Assembly (NCBI GenBank): GCA_027946555.1
Contig: JAPEVC010000182.1
Coordinates: 1 to 64,000, forward strand
Reading direction: 5' to 3'
DNA length: 64,000 nt
Origin: Gnomoniopsis sp. IMI 355080
Lineage: Eukaryota; Ascomycota; Sordariomycetes; Diaporthales; Gnomoniaceae
The stretch's first letter is position 1, and each line of letters opens with the position of its first letter. Below, piece by piece: positions 47,001 to 57,341 of this stretch. A model generated the notes under the pieces. It had not been told where the DNA came from and searched no databases. It saw nothing but the letters and a program-made list of their open reading frames with translations. The position numbers and the translations under genes are program-made.

Positions 47001-47793
47001 GAGCGCTGTCCGCGGACGCCCCGGCTGATCAACCTGCAAACCTGGAGCAAGACTTCCCTTTGCTGGCACCTGACTTCGTTCTGCCCGACACGTTGAAAAT
47101 TTGTAGAGACAATATGCATAGTTCGGTGTTGCGAATAAGTGGTCGCGTTCACATGTGGCTTCACTACGGTATAATTCGCATCCATCTCGTTCTCTAGGAC
47201 TTGTAACTCATACTACTTTCCAGACGTACAGGCCAATGTGTACTGCCAGATCAGCGGGTCCAAACGCATGCTGTTATACCCACCATCCGATATAGACCGT
47301 CTATCCTTTGCCCCAGGGGCTTCGAGCTCCAGTATCGACGTATTCAGCTCCCTAAATTCTGCGGCTTTGGCGAGCACTCATCCACTGGAGGCGGACTTAG
47401 GTCCAGGAGACGTGCTGTTCCTACCACCGTTTGTGAGTGATGGCCCCATGCTTTTCTAGACGAAAAATTGGACGGGCAACTCAGATGCCGTCTCTATTGA
47501 AGAGAAATGTTCGACTGATGTATTATTAGTGGCTGCACACCTCTGCGCCGACTTCCGACGCGTCCATTGCGGTTAATGTGTTCTTCCGAAGTCTCGAAGC
47601 CGGCCAGTATGCCGCAGGGCGTGACGTGTATGGGAATAGAGATCTGGCAGCTTACGATAGAGGACGACAGGACATTGCTCGGATCGTCAATTCATTCGGC
47701 AAGGTTTCCGCAAACTGCAAGCAGTTCTATCTGCTTCGACTGGCAGACGAGCTAGCAGGAAAGGCAGGAAAAGCAGGGAAGCAGGAGGATTGA
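44081..47793 (+). CDS. PPM2: tRNA wybutosine-synthesising protein 4 (methyltransferase-kelch-JmjC)
   Basis: Eight exons: 44081-44168, 44234-44465, 44524-45922, 46108-46423, 46503-46810, 46880-47168, 47224-47432 and 47530-47793, about 1034 residues. Ppm2/Tyw4 performs the methylation and methoxycarbonylation steps of wybutosine synthesis at position 37 of phenylalanine tRNA. The leucine-carboxyl-methyltransferase-like N-terminus has T-N-N-S-S-I-S-S-K-R-S (residues 30-40) and the SAM site N-L-G-C-G (102-106). Kelch-like repeats follow (V-V-L-L-A-G-G-R, L-V-L-G-G-K). The C-terminal cupin/JmjC domain keeps a His-x-Asp pair (His876, Asp878, rebuilt across intron 6) and a later His near 950 in W-L-H-T. 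The exon 3-4 join is the least certain: the 185-nt intron might instead be two smaller introns with a short coding piece between. Confidence 0.9.
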
Positions 47794-47859
47794 TTTGATT
47801 AATGGCATGATGTCCGGACTTTGCATGCAACCTGGTCAGGATTCCTCCAGAACAAAGAC
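47794..47859. other. 66-bp gap between convergent stop codons
   Basis: The PPM2 stop (plus) and RAD3 stop (minus) are separated by 66 bp, so the two mRNAs must overlap at their 3' ends if normal-length UTRs are used. Confidence 0.7.
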
Positions 47860-50656
47860 CTAGCCGTCTAGCTCTATTAGACCGTCGTCGAGATCGTCCT
47901 CTCCGATGTAGTCAATTTCCCCTTCCATCGGCTTCTGCATCGTGGCGCCGTTTCCAGTAAATTCGGCGTCCCGCAGCTCCTGTATGCGCTGCTCGTCCAG
48001 TTCCTCCTGGTGTTTCTTCAAATCGGCATCGCTCCACGAAGTAATGGCCGCATCCGTCATGGCCCGGGCCTGGGCCATATCTCGTAGAAAATGCCTGGCG
48101 GAGCTGACGGCCATGTCAGTGCTGAGATTGCCATTTCCCTCCTTCATTCTCTGATTGATCCACTTAGGGAGTTGTACCCGCTTCTTCTGGAACCTCCTGT
48201 CTGCCAGCACCATGATACCGTAATCGTCCTTGCCACGGAGCACCCGTCCCAGGCACTGTGCTGCATGACGCATGGCGTCAAAGGACAAAAAGTCATTTTC
48301 GCGTATCCGATACGTCTCTCGGAGAAACTCTAGGCGAGCTTTAAGGATACGAGATTCGGTATACTGGAAGGGTACTCCTATGCACAAGACCGTTCGACCG
48401 TACTGGTGGTCAAAATCGATGCCCTCGGAGACCTTTCCTCGAGCCACACACAACAAGACTGCGCCACGGCCGTTGCAGCAAGCAGTTCGGTAGGTTTCTA
48501 GTGCAAGTGAGGTCTCCTGGGCATCTGGCGTCTCGACAAGGATAAGCTTATATTTCCAGACCTCATTCAGAATGCCCATGCCCTGCCACATGCTGATAAT
48601 GGACTCCATGTAGAGGTAGGAGGGGAAGAAAACAACCAGGCCGTCTGGTGTGATCTTTGCGAATTCCGTGAGCAGATTGCCGTAGTTGCGAACCACACTT
48701 GGCTCGTTTCGAACTTGGAAGCTCGTGGAAATGGCAGCTTGGTCGCTGCCTCGTGTCACAATCATCGGTAAGAAGGTGTCCCTTGCCAAGGTCATGGCGT
48801 AGGATTCTTGGACGACAGTAGAGAAATCAAGCATTTTGGGATACATCTCAAGGGGCGACATGGTTCCGGAGGTGATGACGACAGAACTGAATCGGTCGAA
48901 CACGGGCTTGATAGCAATGGCGGCATCCAGACAGGTAAAATGTAGAATGGGGTTGGGCACCTCGGCCGTGTCCGACTCAAAGGGCTCCAGGATGAGAAGG
49001 AAACCTTTTTCATATGTTGCAACGAGAGTTGCGAAGGTCGCCACCTCTTGTAGTGGCTGGTAGTCCTCAATATTGGTAAGCTCCAAAGTCCGAACAAGCG
49101 ACGTGAGACGCTCCGCACAAAACCTCAGCGGTTTCTTCTCTATGAAGGTGTACTCTTTGAGGTGAGCCAGGAACGAAGGCGGGGTCTCCGAGATGACTTG
49201 GCGAACCTTCATGCGAGTCTGTAAAAGTCATTGGTCAGCTGTGGAGGTTGACCAGGGTTGTCTCAAGAGGGCACAAACCTTGAGGTATTCTATGAATCTC
49301 TTCAAGAACGCTACGAAATGCTCTGCCCTTCGTATGTTGCCGGGCACTGCCTCCTTGAGCAGATCCTCGGGCAGCACTGTGTATCATGTGAGAACGGGGA
49401 CGAGAAATGGACGCCAGAAGATGGGAGCTGCTTACCAGGGTTAGCCATGAGTGCGTCCTCTTGGCGCGCCTCGTCGGCCTCTCTTAGGCCGTCAACTAAT
49501 TTCTGATACTCATTCTCCAGGGCCCGTTGATCAGTCTCTCTCATCTGGTTGATCTTTTTCTCCAGGTTCTGGGCACCACGAGTAGCCTTTCGGAGCGAAT
49601 CTTCGGTGATGTCAGTACTCAACGACTCGATGCAGACGTTGTCGATGTTGTGGGCCTCGTCGAATACAACGATGCAATCCTTCGACAAATCTTTGGAGAC
49701 GCGTTCGGCAATCTTGGGGTCGAGAAGGTAGTGATAAGAGTAGATGATGACATTGCAAAATTGCATCTAGTTGTATGTTAGCTTCCGACGAGATAGGTAG
49801 GCGAAGCACCTAGCTGGAGGCGACTGACCATTCGACGGGCGGTGAAATAGGGACACTGTTTGTGCTGTTCGCCATATCTCAGAAGGCCGTCAAAGGTCCA
49901 AACGCCATTGGGTATGAGATTGTGAGCCTCGAGAAGATCCAGGTTCTACAGAAAGTCAGTGATGGCAACGCGGGATGCAGGCAATATCAAGGGACATACA
50001 TCGTGGTAAACGCAGACATCGACATCCTCACCTCGATCCTTTTTTTCCTTGACAAAGCCCGCGGTGAGGCTCCGACAACGGGCATCGACGACGTTACCGC
50101 TCTTCTCTCTCTTGACGGAGGGGTGGAGACAGAGGTTCTTGCGACTAGTCAAGCCCAGGCCTCTGAATTCCTCCTCATAGCCCAGCTGCTCGGTGCGGTA
50201 CTTCATGAGGGCTTTGAGTTCTGCCAGAGCCTTTTCGATCTCGGACATGGTACGGGAGCAGTAGACAAGTTTCCGCTTTTCGGGATAATACTGTTGGTAT
50301 GCGACGATGAGCGACAGTAGCGAGATGGTCTTGCCAGTTCCGGAGGGCATTTCCAAGACACAGTGGCCGCCTGCGTCAAGAGTTCCTGGGGAGAGAAGGT
50401 AAGCGGCTGTTTTCTGTGCTCAGGGCGGGGAAGGGGGTTGGAAGGAGGTAGCATACGTTTGAGATCGCACATGTATGCATATTGCTCTGGCAGCGGTCAG
50501 CTAAGTGTACACTTCAGCACGAACGGAGGGGCATACCAGGATAGATGCGTGGGTATGGGAAAAGGACGGGTAGGTCCCTGGTTGTACACAGTCAGTAAGG
50601 AGAAGTGCGCGTTGCGAGCGGTAAGCGAAGGCCTCGTACTCGATGTTGAACTTCAT
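47860..50656 (-). CDS. RAD3: TFIIH DNA helicase Rad3/XPD
   Basis: Eight exons: 50656-50640, 50577-50537, 50486-50457, 50385-50000, 49945-49829, 49766-49436, 49376-49279 and 49218-47860, about 792 residues. Seven introns are 50-71 nt. Rad3/XPD is the 5'-3' helicase of TFIIH, acting in nucleotide excision repair and in transcription initiation. Walker A is P-S-G-T-G-K-T with Lys48; the DEAH box is F-D-E-A-H-N. Cysteines for the 4Fe-4S cluster are seen in N-L-C-L-H, D-A-R-C-R, V-C-V-Y-H-D and K-Q-C-P-Y. Motif VI is present as Q-C-L-G-R-V-L-R-G-K-D-D. The start ATG is set by the 17-nt first coding exon, which with exons 2 and 3 rebuilds the family N-terminus (M-K-F-N-I-E-D-L-P-V-L-F-P-Y). The C-terminal tail is acidic. 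Confidence 0.96.
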
Positions 50657-52933
50657 GGCGGCGAGATTCTTGTACTCCAATCAAGATGGATCTTGGATGA
50701 TCTTGATGGACGAGAAACCAAGGGCCAGAACAGAATACAGTGCAGGGCGATACAAGAGCTCGGCCAGAAGTGTACGTGCGATTGTTGCGAGGTCGGGGAT
50801 GACGACGATGGTTCATGGCTCTTTTGGTCGCGTCTATCCTGATGTGCTGGCGCACGTCTGCTTCTGCCAGCAAGCCAGCACTACTGCTTGGCTGTCTGGC
50901 TGTCTGGCTGTCTGTCCTTCCTTGTCTGCCTCTGGTTGGTGTCTCTCTTCTAGCTATGCCCGCGATAATTTGAGCACTTTGTAGCTCGTCTACTGCTAAG
51001 AGTTGATGACGACCGTCTTCGCGACTTCACGTGCTGCAAGTGGTGTGTGCGTAGGCCTGCTAGCATTGGGCGAGGCCCCACCTTTCACTGCCGCACCTTG
51101 GCCAATCAAGTCTGCTTCTTCTAGGTACGTACCTCCCTACAGACTCGGTAACTTTGAGCCCCTGATCAGGTGTCCAAAATTAGACATGCCTGCCTACTAT
51201 AGAGCGACATACATATAGGTAGTATTTACATAGTAGAGCTACTATGCAAGGTAGTATAGATAGTCTTTAAATGGCAAGGCGTCTGCCGCCCGTTACCAAC
51301 GTTGGTACTGTTGGTTGTCTGTTGGTTCTCCAGAGAGGGTGTCATCGTAGCCACTCGGTGCACAGAAGAGAGGGGGAAGAACAGGCTTAGTTTGTCAAGA
51401 TTCTGACCGTCAGCCCTAACAAACCTTGGTTGAAATATCGCTTCTATACAATCTCTCGGTGGCCGTGCACAGGCCAGCCGTTGTACCAAAGGCCAAGGCA
51501 TGTAAGCGCTCATGATACATTGATCATACCCAAGTAAGCGGCGGTGTGCCTATCAATTTCACCACCCTTCCTAAAGTTGGAGTGGATCAGGCTACGGAGC
51601 GACATGGCACAGCAGCAGCAGCAGCAGCAGCATACATGACACTCAGCCCTACGAGACAACCTTCGAATCGGTACAGTACCTGTGTAGGTAGAGATATGCA
51701 GGTTTACTGCGCATGGACTAAACAACTGCGCACGGAAACAATGGAAGACCAAAGGGGAGCCTGGCCTGGCTGCCTGGTCGCTGGTATGCAAAGTCAGGAG
51801 CACATTGCAATGCAAGCTCTGAATAGAGGTCTAAGACGACCTAAGTGACTCACTCACTGAATGCCGATGAATTTTTCACTGTACCTGGCTGTTCTCGCTG
51901 GCTCAAACGCGAACAGTCACTCACCGGTGTCCAGCTTTATCAAAGGGCTGTTGGCCAAGTCAAGCGTGGTGGGATGGCCGGACGGCTGCGACCTTGTTGC
52001 CATTCGAATCCTTCGTGGGCCGACGACATGAGCGAGGTTCAAACGAGGCTCCGTACCGCAGGGATCAGTCCACAATGTTTTGGATTGTGTGCCGGGAACT
52101 TTTGTGAAGCGCTAAGCCCAGTCAGGCCGTGGCCGCGCAGGGGGTGCAATCCTTTGCATACGTCCTCCTTCTCCTACTTATACATACTATGTAGTACTTC
52201 CTTCATAGACCAGTAGGTAGGTACATAGACTAGGCACTTCCCCTCGGTCGCCATGACTGTGATCGGCTGTCGTCTGGTAGTTCGTTGCGAGCTCTCGCTT
52301 GATCCACATACATGGTTTCTGCAGCCCTACCGTATGACTTGTGTACGGAGGTCCTGTGCCTCTTGACCATGTAGTAGGGTTGCCTCTCTGTCCTCTCTTT
52401 CCTTTTTGGCCCCCAAGGTGTCGCATCGAGCTGCGTAGTACATAGTACCTGGTTCCATCTCCATCTTCACTACCCCCATAACTAGGCACCCGGCCCCCTC
52501 AGCCCACCACTCTCATCCAACCCCGGCCCATGTCATTAACACATCTGATCCACTCCGAATACATTACCTAGTTGTCTGTTGGTTCGACCAACCGTCCAAC
52601 ATCCGCAGTTGGGAACCACGCTGCGACTGCGTCTGACATGTTCAAAAACCCTGCCGCCCGAGACAATGTTGGTCCTGATCTCTTCATTATTCATTATTTG
52701 TCTTCGAGCCATCCATGAACTCGTGTGCAAATATCCCAATTATTCACCTAGTCTGTCCTATCCACAAGGCTGCCGTTGCATAGGCTCTACTTTTGCAAAT
52801 CTCACCTTGCGCTGGCAACTCCTCCCTTCTGGCACTTTCTTGAGTTCCATCCATACTCCACAACATACCTCCCCAAACAGAAAAAAGAAAAAGAAAACAG
52901 ACAAAAGAAAGCCATCAACCCTGGGCCCAAGCC
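50657..52933. other. Divergent promoter region, about 2.3 kb
   Basis: Between RAD3 (minus) and the C2H2 factor (plus). It holds a (TGTCTGGC)-like repeat (about 50890-50915), a (CAG)7 run (51610-51632), an 8-bp inverted repeat CATAGTAG-AG-CTACTATG (51229-51246), TACTATGTAGTAC (52185-52197) and GTACATAGTAC (52438-52448). The last 400 bp is a probable 5' UTR of the C2H2 gene, with A-rich sequence just ahead of the start. No gene supported. Confidence 0.55.
51610..51632. repeat. (CAG)7 trinucleotide repeat, intergenic
   Basis: Seven uninterrupted CAG units lie outside any supported gene. Neighbouring open frames that use it show only the repeat's Ala/Cys/Gln composition. Confidence 0.9.
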
Positions 52934-54223
52934 ATGGATCTGACACCGCCCCTTACACGGTCACCTGCCTCCACGCCAAAGACATATTGCCCTTCCGAAG
53001 CTTCCTCGTCAGACTACCCAACTCCTGATATGGTCGAGCAGCACTACAGAATCTCCTCTGCCTATCACGCGGACCCCATCTGCTCCATGGACCCATCCTT
53101 GACCCCAGACTGCCACAGCCCGCGTCTCGATGCCATCACCGAGGCCGAGTGGAGTCCTGCCTCTGTTTTACACCCTTCACTGACAACCGCCTCCATGGCC
53201 GCGATTTTGAGTGCCGAGTACGACGTCTTCGCCCCATATGATGGCTCTTGTTCAAGCCATTTCTACTCGGAACGTGACCCACACTCGCCACAACCTTCGT
53301 TGCCTGTCTCGCGCTCGACAAGCTCGGCCCTGTCCAAGCCTTCTCTGCATAACTCCCCCATCTCCAGGCCATCGACACCGGGGACACCCAAATGTAAGCC
53401 AGAGGATCTATCTTCCGAGTATGGCCACAGCATCGAGGCCTCCCAATACCCGTCCCCAAGCATGGGTAATGAGCCATATCCGTTGCAAATCAGCTCCCGT
53501 CCATCGTTGCCGCCTCTGGGACCGCCATCGCAGTCGAGTGGCGGGTACAACCCCGAGCCCATGTTGGCGTCTTGGCCCAGATCGCCAGAGTATCCAGCTT
53601 GCAGCGAGCCGGAGCAGCTCTACACGGGCGCCTCTATCCAGCCGTCCACAATGCAAATGCTATCCGTAAGACACGAGCCAACCGGCTCGCCACGCGGACA
53701 AGAACGCCCGCGGCGCCCGCCAAGGAAGCTCACGACCAAAGAGGAAGCCAACTTCCAGTGCGACATCAAAGGCTGTGGCAAATTCTTCAGCCGCAGTTAC
53801 AATTTCAAGGCACATATGGAGACGCACCGCGAGAAGCGAGAATATCCATTTCCTTGCCAGGTCGCAGACTGTACCAAGAGATTTGTGCGCAAGACAGATC
53901 TGCAGAGGCATACTCAGAGTGTGCATATGAAGGAACGCAACCACGGGTGCGAATACTGTGGGCGAATGTTTGCCCGCAGAGACACCCTCAAAAGGTATGC
54001 GCCCATCCATCCTAGATCCAAATAAAGATCCCCCTGCTGACCAATGGATTGCAGACATAAGACAGACGGGTGTCACAGGAGGTTTGATCTGGGCACCATG
54101 GATCTGCGAGTGGAAGGTCAGGATCCAAGGGGACTATTCCCACCGCCCAATCTCCCACCTCTTGTCGTCCCACCTTTGAGTGCCCACAACTCGATGGCGG
54201 CGTCATTGCGAGCAGGGGAATAG
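52934..54223 (+). CDS. C2H2 zinc-finger transcription factor
   Basis: Exons 52934-53994 and 54055-54223 (60-nt intron, GTATGC..TTGCAG, phase 2) encode about 409 residues. The first 265 residues are Ser/Pro-rich and likely an activation or regulatory region. Three C2H2 fingers start near residue 274: C-D-I-K-G-C-G-K-F-F ... H-M-E-T-H, then C-Q-V-A-D-C-T-K-R-F-V-R-K-T-D-L-Q-R-H, then C-E-Y-C-G-R-M-F-A-R-R-D-T-L-K-R-H-K. The third finger is only completed by the spliced exon (its H-K-T-D-G-C-H follows the join); without splicing the frame runs into an unrelated tail. Nuclear DNA-binding regulator; target genes unknown. ATG 52934 has a good context (GCCATGG). Confidence 0.9.
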
Positions 54224-55219
54224 AGCTTGAGGCTGTCACACCGCGAAATACATGCAAGTCCCCGAAAGAGAGGAGCAGCTTGCTTGCGCTCGTGAGGGCT
54301 CCATCTTTGCCAAATTTGACTCATGAGATATTTGACCACGAACGTCCCGCACACTATCAATTTATAATATGAAGCATTGATGAAGGCTGAGATGTGCAGC
54401 AACAATGCCATAAAGGTCGCACTCGCGTATTGACTAGAGAATATATACCACGGCCACAACACATGGTGTTGCAAAATAATGGACTGACCGGACGTGCCTG
54501 TCTTCAATAAGCGGACTTTGTGATTGTGTCTAGGCAAGGGCAAGGAATCGATCGACTTCCGTGTGTTGCACCACCAACAGCAGCTAAAAAGTCCGAGGTT
54601 TTATGAGCGGATACTGGATGTCATAGATTCGATGTTCCCCGTCTTCTGCCGCTGACAGAGCCGAGCTGGAGGAAAGAAGAGAACAGAGCTGGATCTACAT
54701 ATCCCAGTGTCAGTCTGGAAGACGCTGGCTTGATAGTTCACACCACAGAAAGTCGCCATTACATAGTTTGCGAATGGGAACAATTCAGTCGGCTGAAAGT
54801 TCAAGCACACTCAGAGTTGTTGAAGCGAACGAAAAACTCAACAGAGGGAGTTGACTGATCAACCTTCGCCGTGTTGCATAGTGGACTAATTCGGCTCCTT
54901 TTGCTGGTACAGAGCGGCAACGAGTTGAAAGCTGGTATTGCGACGTGTTGATGGCTACTACAATGTATCGTGATCCTTTGCAACGTCTATGTATGACCGC
55001 GTTCTCTTCTTGGTCATGGCGGGTAATGTCAGACGACGCACACTCCAGCCGCTCGACATTTGAAAGGTAGAGGGTTCGATTTTCGTCTTCTCGGTGTATT
55101 ATTGTAATGACTGAACTGGTCAAAGCCTAGTCACAGCTATGGACAGGACCAAGGAGCACAAATGAACTGAACAAGACCTACTCTGCCTCACGAAGAAGCC
55201 ACGGTTTGTTGTCTCAGAT
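54224..55219. other. Convergent 3' regions, about 1 kb
   Basis: Between the C2H2 gene (plus) and PRP3 (minus). It contains only short frames; the AT content is somewhat higher, as expected of 3' UTR and terminator DNA. Confidence 0.55.
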
Positions 55220-56683
55220 TCAGGGCATGCTTCTTGCCGTGGACCAGAAATTCTCCATCTTGGACCGCGCCAGCAGATCGCGTGCCTCGGCATCCGTCTC
55301 AGCAACCTTTGAAGCCCAACGTTTGAAGACGCGGGTCTTCACCTCGCCTTCAAAGACCAGCTTGCAATAATTCGAGGTCATGTCCTTAAGGGTGCCATTA
55401 TCATCCTCGGCCATAAGCCATTGCTGCTTCTCTTGCTGGCCCTTCTTAAGATCACGAGAAGGAACATTCTCAGTCCAGTCGATTCTGTTGCACATGAGCT
55501 TCTTGTACTTGTTGATGCTCCATTGGCCTCCTTCGACAATGACCAGATTGAACTTGGGATGCATAATACAGATCCCAGTGAGGGCCAACTGCTCAGCAGT
55601 CTTTTGAACTTTGAAACGATGCTGGCCGTTGGCAAGGCTTCCAATTTTGAAAACCATTAAGTGGAGACCCTTGGCCGCATCCTTTTCCTGGTTCGTTTGC
55701 AACTTCTCGTGCTGCTGTTCCTTGGTCAACTTCCTCTCTTCATTTGCCTCCACATGCTTCTGATGCCTTTCAGCAATCTGCTGGTTGACCATGGCCTCGA
55801 CAGCAGTGGGATCTTTAACGGCCTCGTCACCTAGCACACGCATGAGATTTCCCTTCTTGATCTTGGGAGGGGCAGGAGGGATCAGCCCCAGCCGTATCTT
55901 AGCCTGCTCTTCCTTGAGATCGGCCATCCTGCGCTGCCTCCGAAGTTTGGCCTGTTCTTTGGATGTGAGATACATGGGTTTCGGCGGAGGAGCGTTGCGT
56001 TCTTGTGGGGGCTCCAAAGTCACGGGGTGCTGTATGAGATTGGTGACAATGCTGTCCTCGCTGTGAATTTTGAGAGACGTCGGGTCGTCCAAATTTTCGT
56101 ACGTTGAGACCAGGGCTTCATCCCACCACTCGATCTCGGGAGGTGCCTCGACCACAAAATTCTTCTCCCCCATATCTTCATCTATACCAGCCTTCCTGGT
56201 CTGCTCTGCGATCCTCTTTTTCATAGCCTCCAAGGCAGCCTGCCGCCGGATGGCATTGGCCTGCTGAATGTATTTTCCTTTTTGGTTGAAAGCGAGCTGG
56301 CGCGGTATCCTCTGCTTGCCAGTAGGGACGCCTGGGACAGCTGGCTCGAGGTAGGGATTGGAAGCTTCATGGTGGCCACCACGAGCTGCAGTGACCTTGT
56401 TATTGGCTGGTGGCCTTGTCTGTTCTGATGGTAGCCTCCCAGTCGATCCCACGGATGTTTTCTGGTCGCTTGACTTGGCTCCAGAGGGTTTCCACTGTCC
56501 CAAGTCCTCCAGGGCAGGATGGAGACCAACATTCAAACCACCCTTCGCCTTGCTGGTATCAATGGCGGCGGCTACGCGGGCCTTGAGGGCAGCCATCCTG
56601 TCGGCGGCAGACTCTGGTTTCTGGACGCGCGAGGCAGCATCGTGACGGGGTCCGAGACCATTGCCTTGCTGATTCTTGTCCAT
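55220..56683 (-). CDS. PRP3: U4/U6 snRNP splicing factor Prp3
   Basis: Single-exon minus-strand frame of 487 residues, close to yeast Prp3 (469). Prp3 binds the U4/U6 duplex and the tri-snRNP and is needed before the spliceosome becomes active. The N-terminal third is rich in Ala/Lys/Gln. The PRP3 domain is visible from about residue 105, with P-Y-L-E-P-A-V-P ..., E-W-W-D-E-A-L and the K-E-Q-A-K-L-R-R-Q-R-R-M-A-D-L-K-E-E-Q helix. The DUF1115-type C-terminal domain contains N-L-V-I-V-E-G-G and M-C-N-R-I-D-W, the RNA-contacting part. The start is set at ATG 56683; no upstream in-frame exon is evident. It is divergent from RPA190. Confidence 0.93.
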   Translation of the reverse strand: MDKNQQGNGLGPRHDAASRVQKPESAADRMAALKARVAAAIDTSKAKGGLNVGLHPALEDLGQWKPSGAKSSDQKTSVGSTGRLPSEQTRPPANNKVTAARGGHHEASNPYLEPAVPGVPTGKQRIPRQLAFNQKGKYIQQANAIRRQAALEAMKKRIAEQTRKAGIDEDMGEKNFVVEAPPEIEWWDEALVSTYENLDDPTSLKIHSEDSIVTNLIQHPVTLEPPQERNAPPPKPMYLTSKEQAKLRRQRRMADLKEEQAKIRLGLIPPAPPKIKKGNLMRVLGDEAVKDPTAVEAMVNQQIAERHQKHVEANEERKLTKEQQHEKLQTNQEKDAAKGLHLMVFKIGSLANGQHRFKVQKTAEQLALTGICIMHPKFNLVIVEGGQWSINKYKKLMCNRIDWTENVPSRDLKKGQQEKQQWLMAEDDNGTLKDMTSNYCKLVFEGEVKTRVFKRWASKVAETDAEARDLLARSKMENFWSTARSMP

Positions 56684-57341
56684 GACTTGATGGGCAAGCA
56701 GTCATAAAGAATGCCAGGGTGCGGGCCGGGCATGTGGCGATCGGGTTGAGGGGATGTCGACAAGCGGCGCGGACAGGAGAGGCTTGCTCTGCAAAGGAAA
56801 CAGCTGGAGTAGATGGGTCGTGCTGTGTACCTCACACGCTGAAATTGGCAGAAAGGGTAATAAGTTGGCGGCCAAAATACCTTAAGTTCGGCACTGCGAT
56901 GGGAAGGAAATGACTTTCAGGTAGGCAAAGGAAGTTGGAGCTGCCGGTGAGCAGGCTGCGCGAGCTGCTACCTAGGCATGTATGGAGTCCAGTACATGCA
57001 GGGACGTGAACGCGCTAAAACAGGCCCCGCCGCTTTTTCGTCGCCCCAAGAGCAGGGATCTACCGTCTAACTTTTTTTTTCTTCCTGTCTTTCCTATCTG
57101 GGGGAAATTTCATCTGCTATCGTTGGTACATTTGTGATTCACATTCAAGTCACAAATCACGAGCTTCATAGCGCAGAACCTCATTGCAGGTCAGGCTTCT
57201 GGCGGTCGGGGACATACTATCCCTCCAAAGGTCTTCAAGCATCCCTAGCTCCCATCTGACCGTTGCCAGAGTGCCATTCACAAGCCGCCCGACGCCGCCT
57301 CCAACACTCTTGCTCGGCTCACGCGTAACGGTGATGCCACC
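56684..57341. other. Divergent promoter region, PRP3 and RPA190
   Basis: About 660 bp between two housekeeping start codons. It contains a T-rich run near 57070-57080 and C/T-rich sequence upstream of RPA190. The spacing is consistent with a shared bidirectional promoter; I see no separate gene. Confidence 0.55.
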
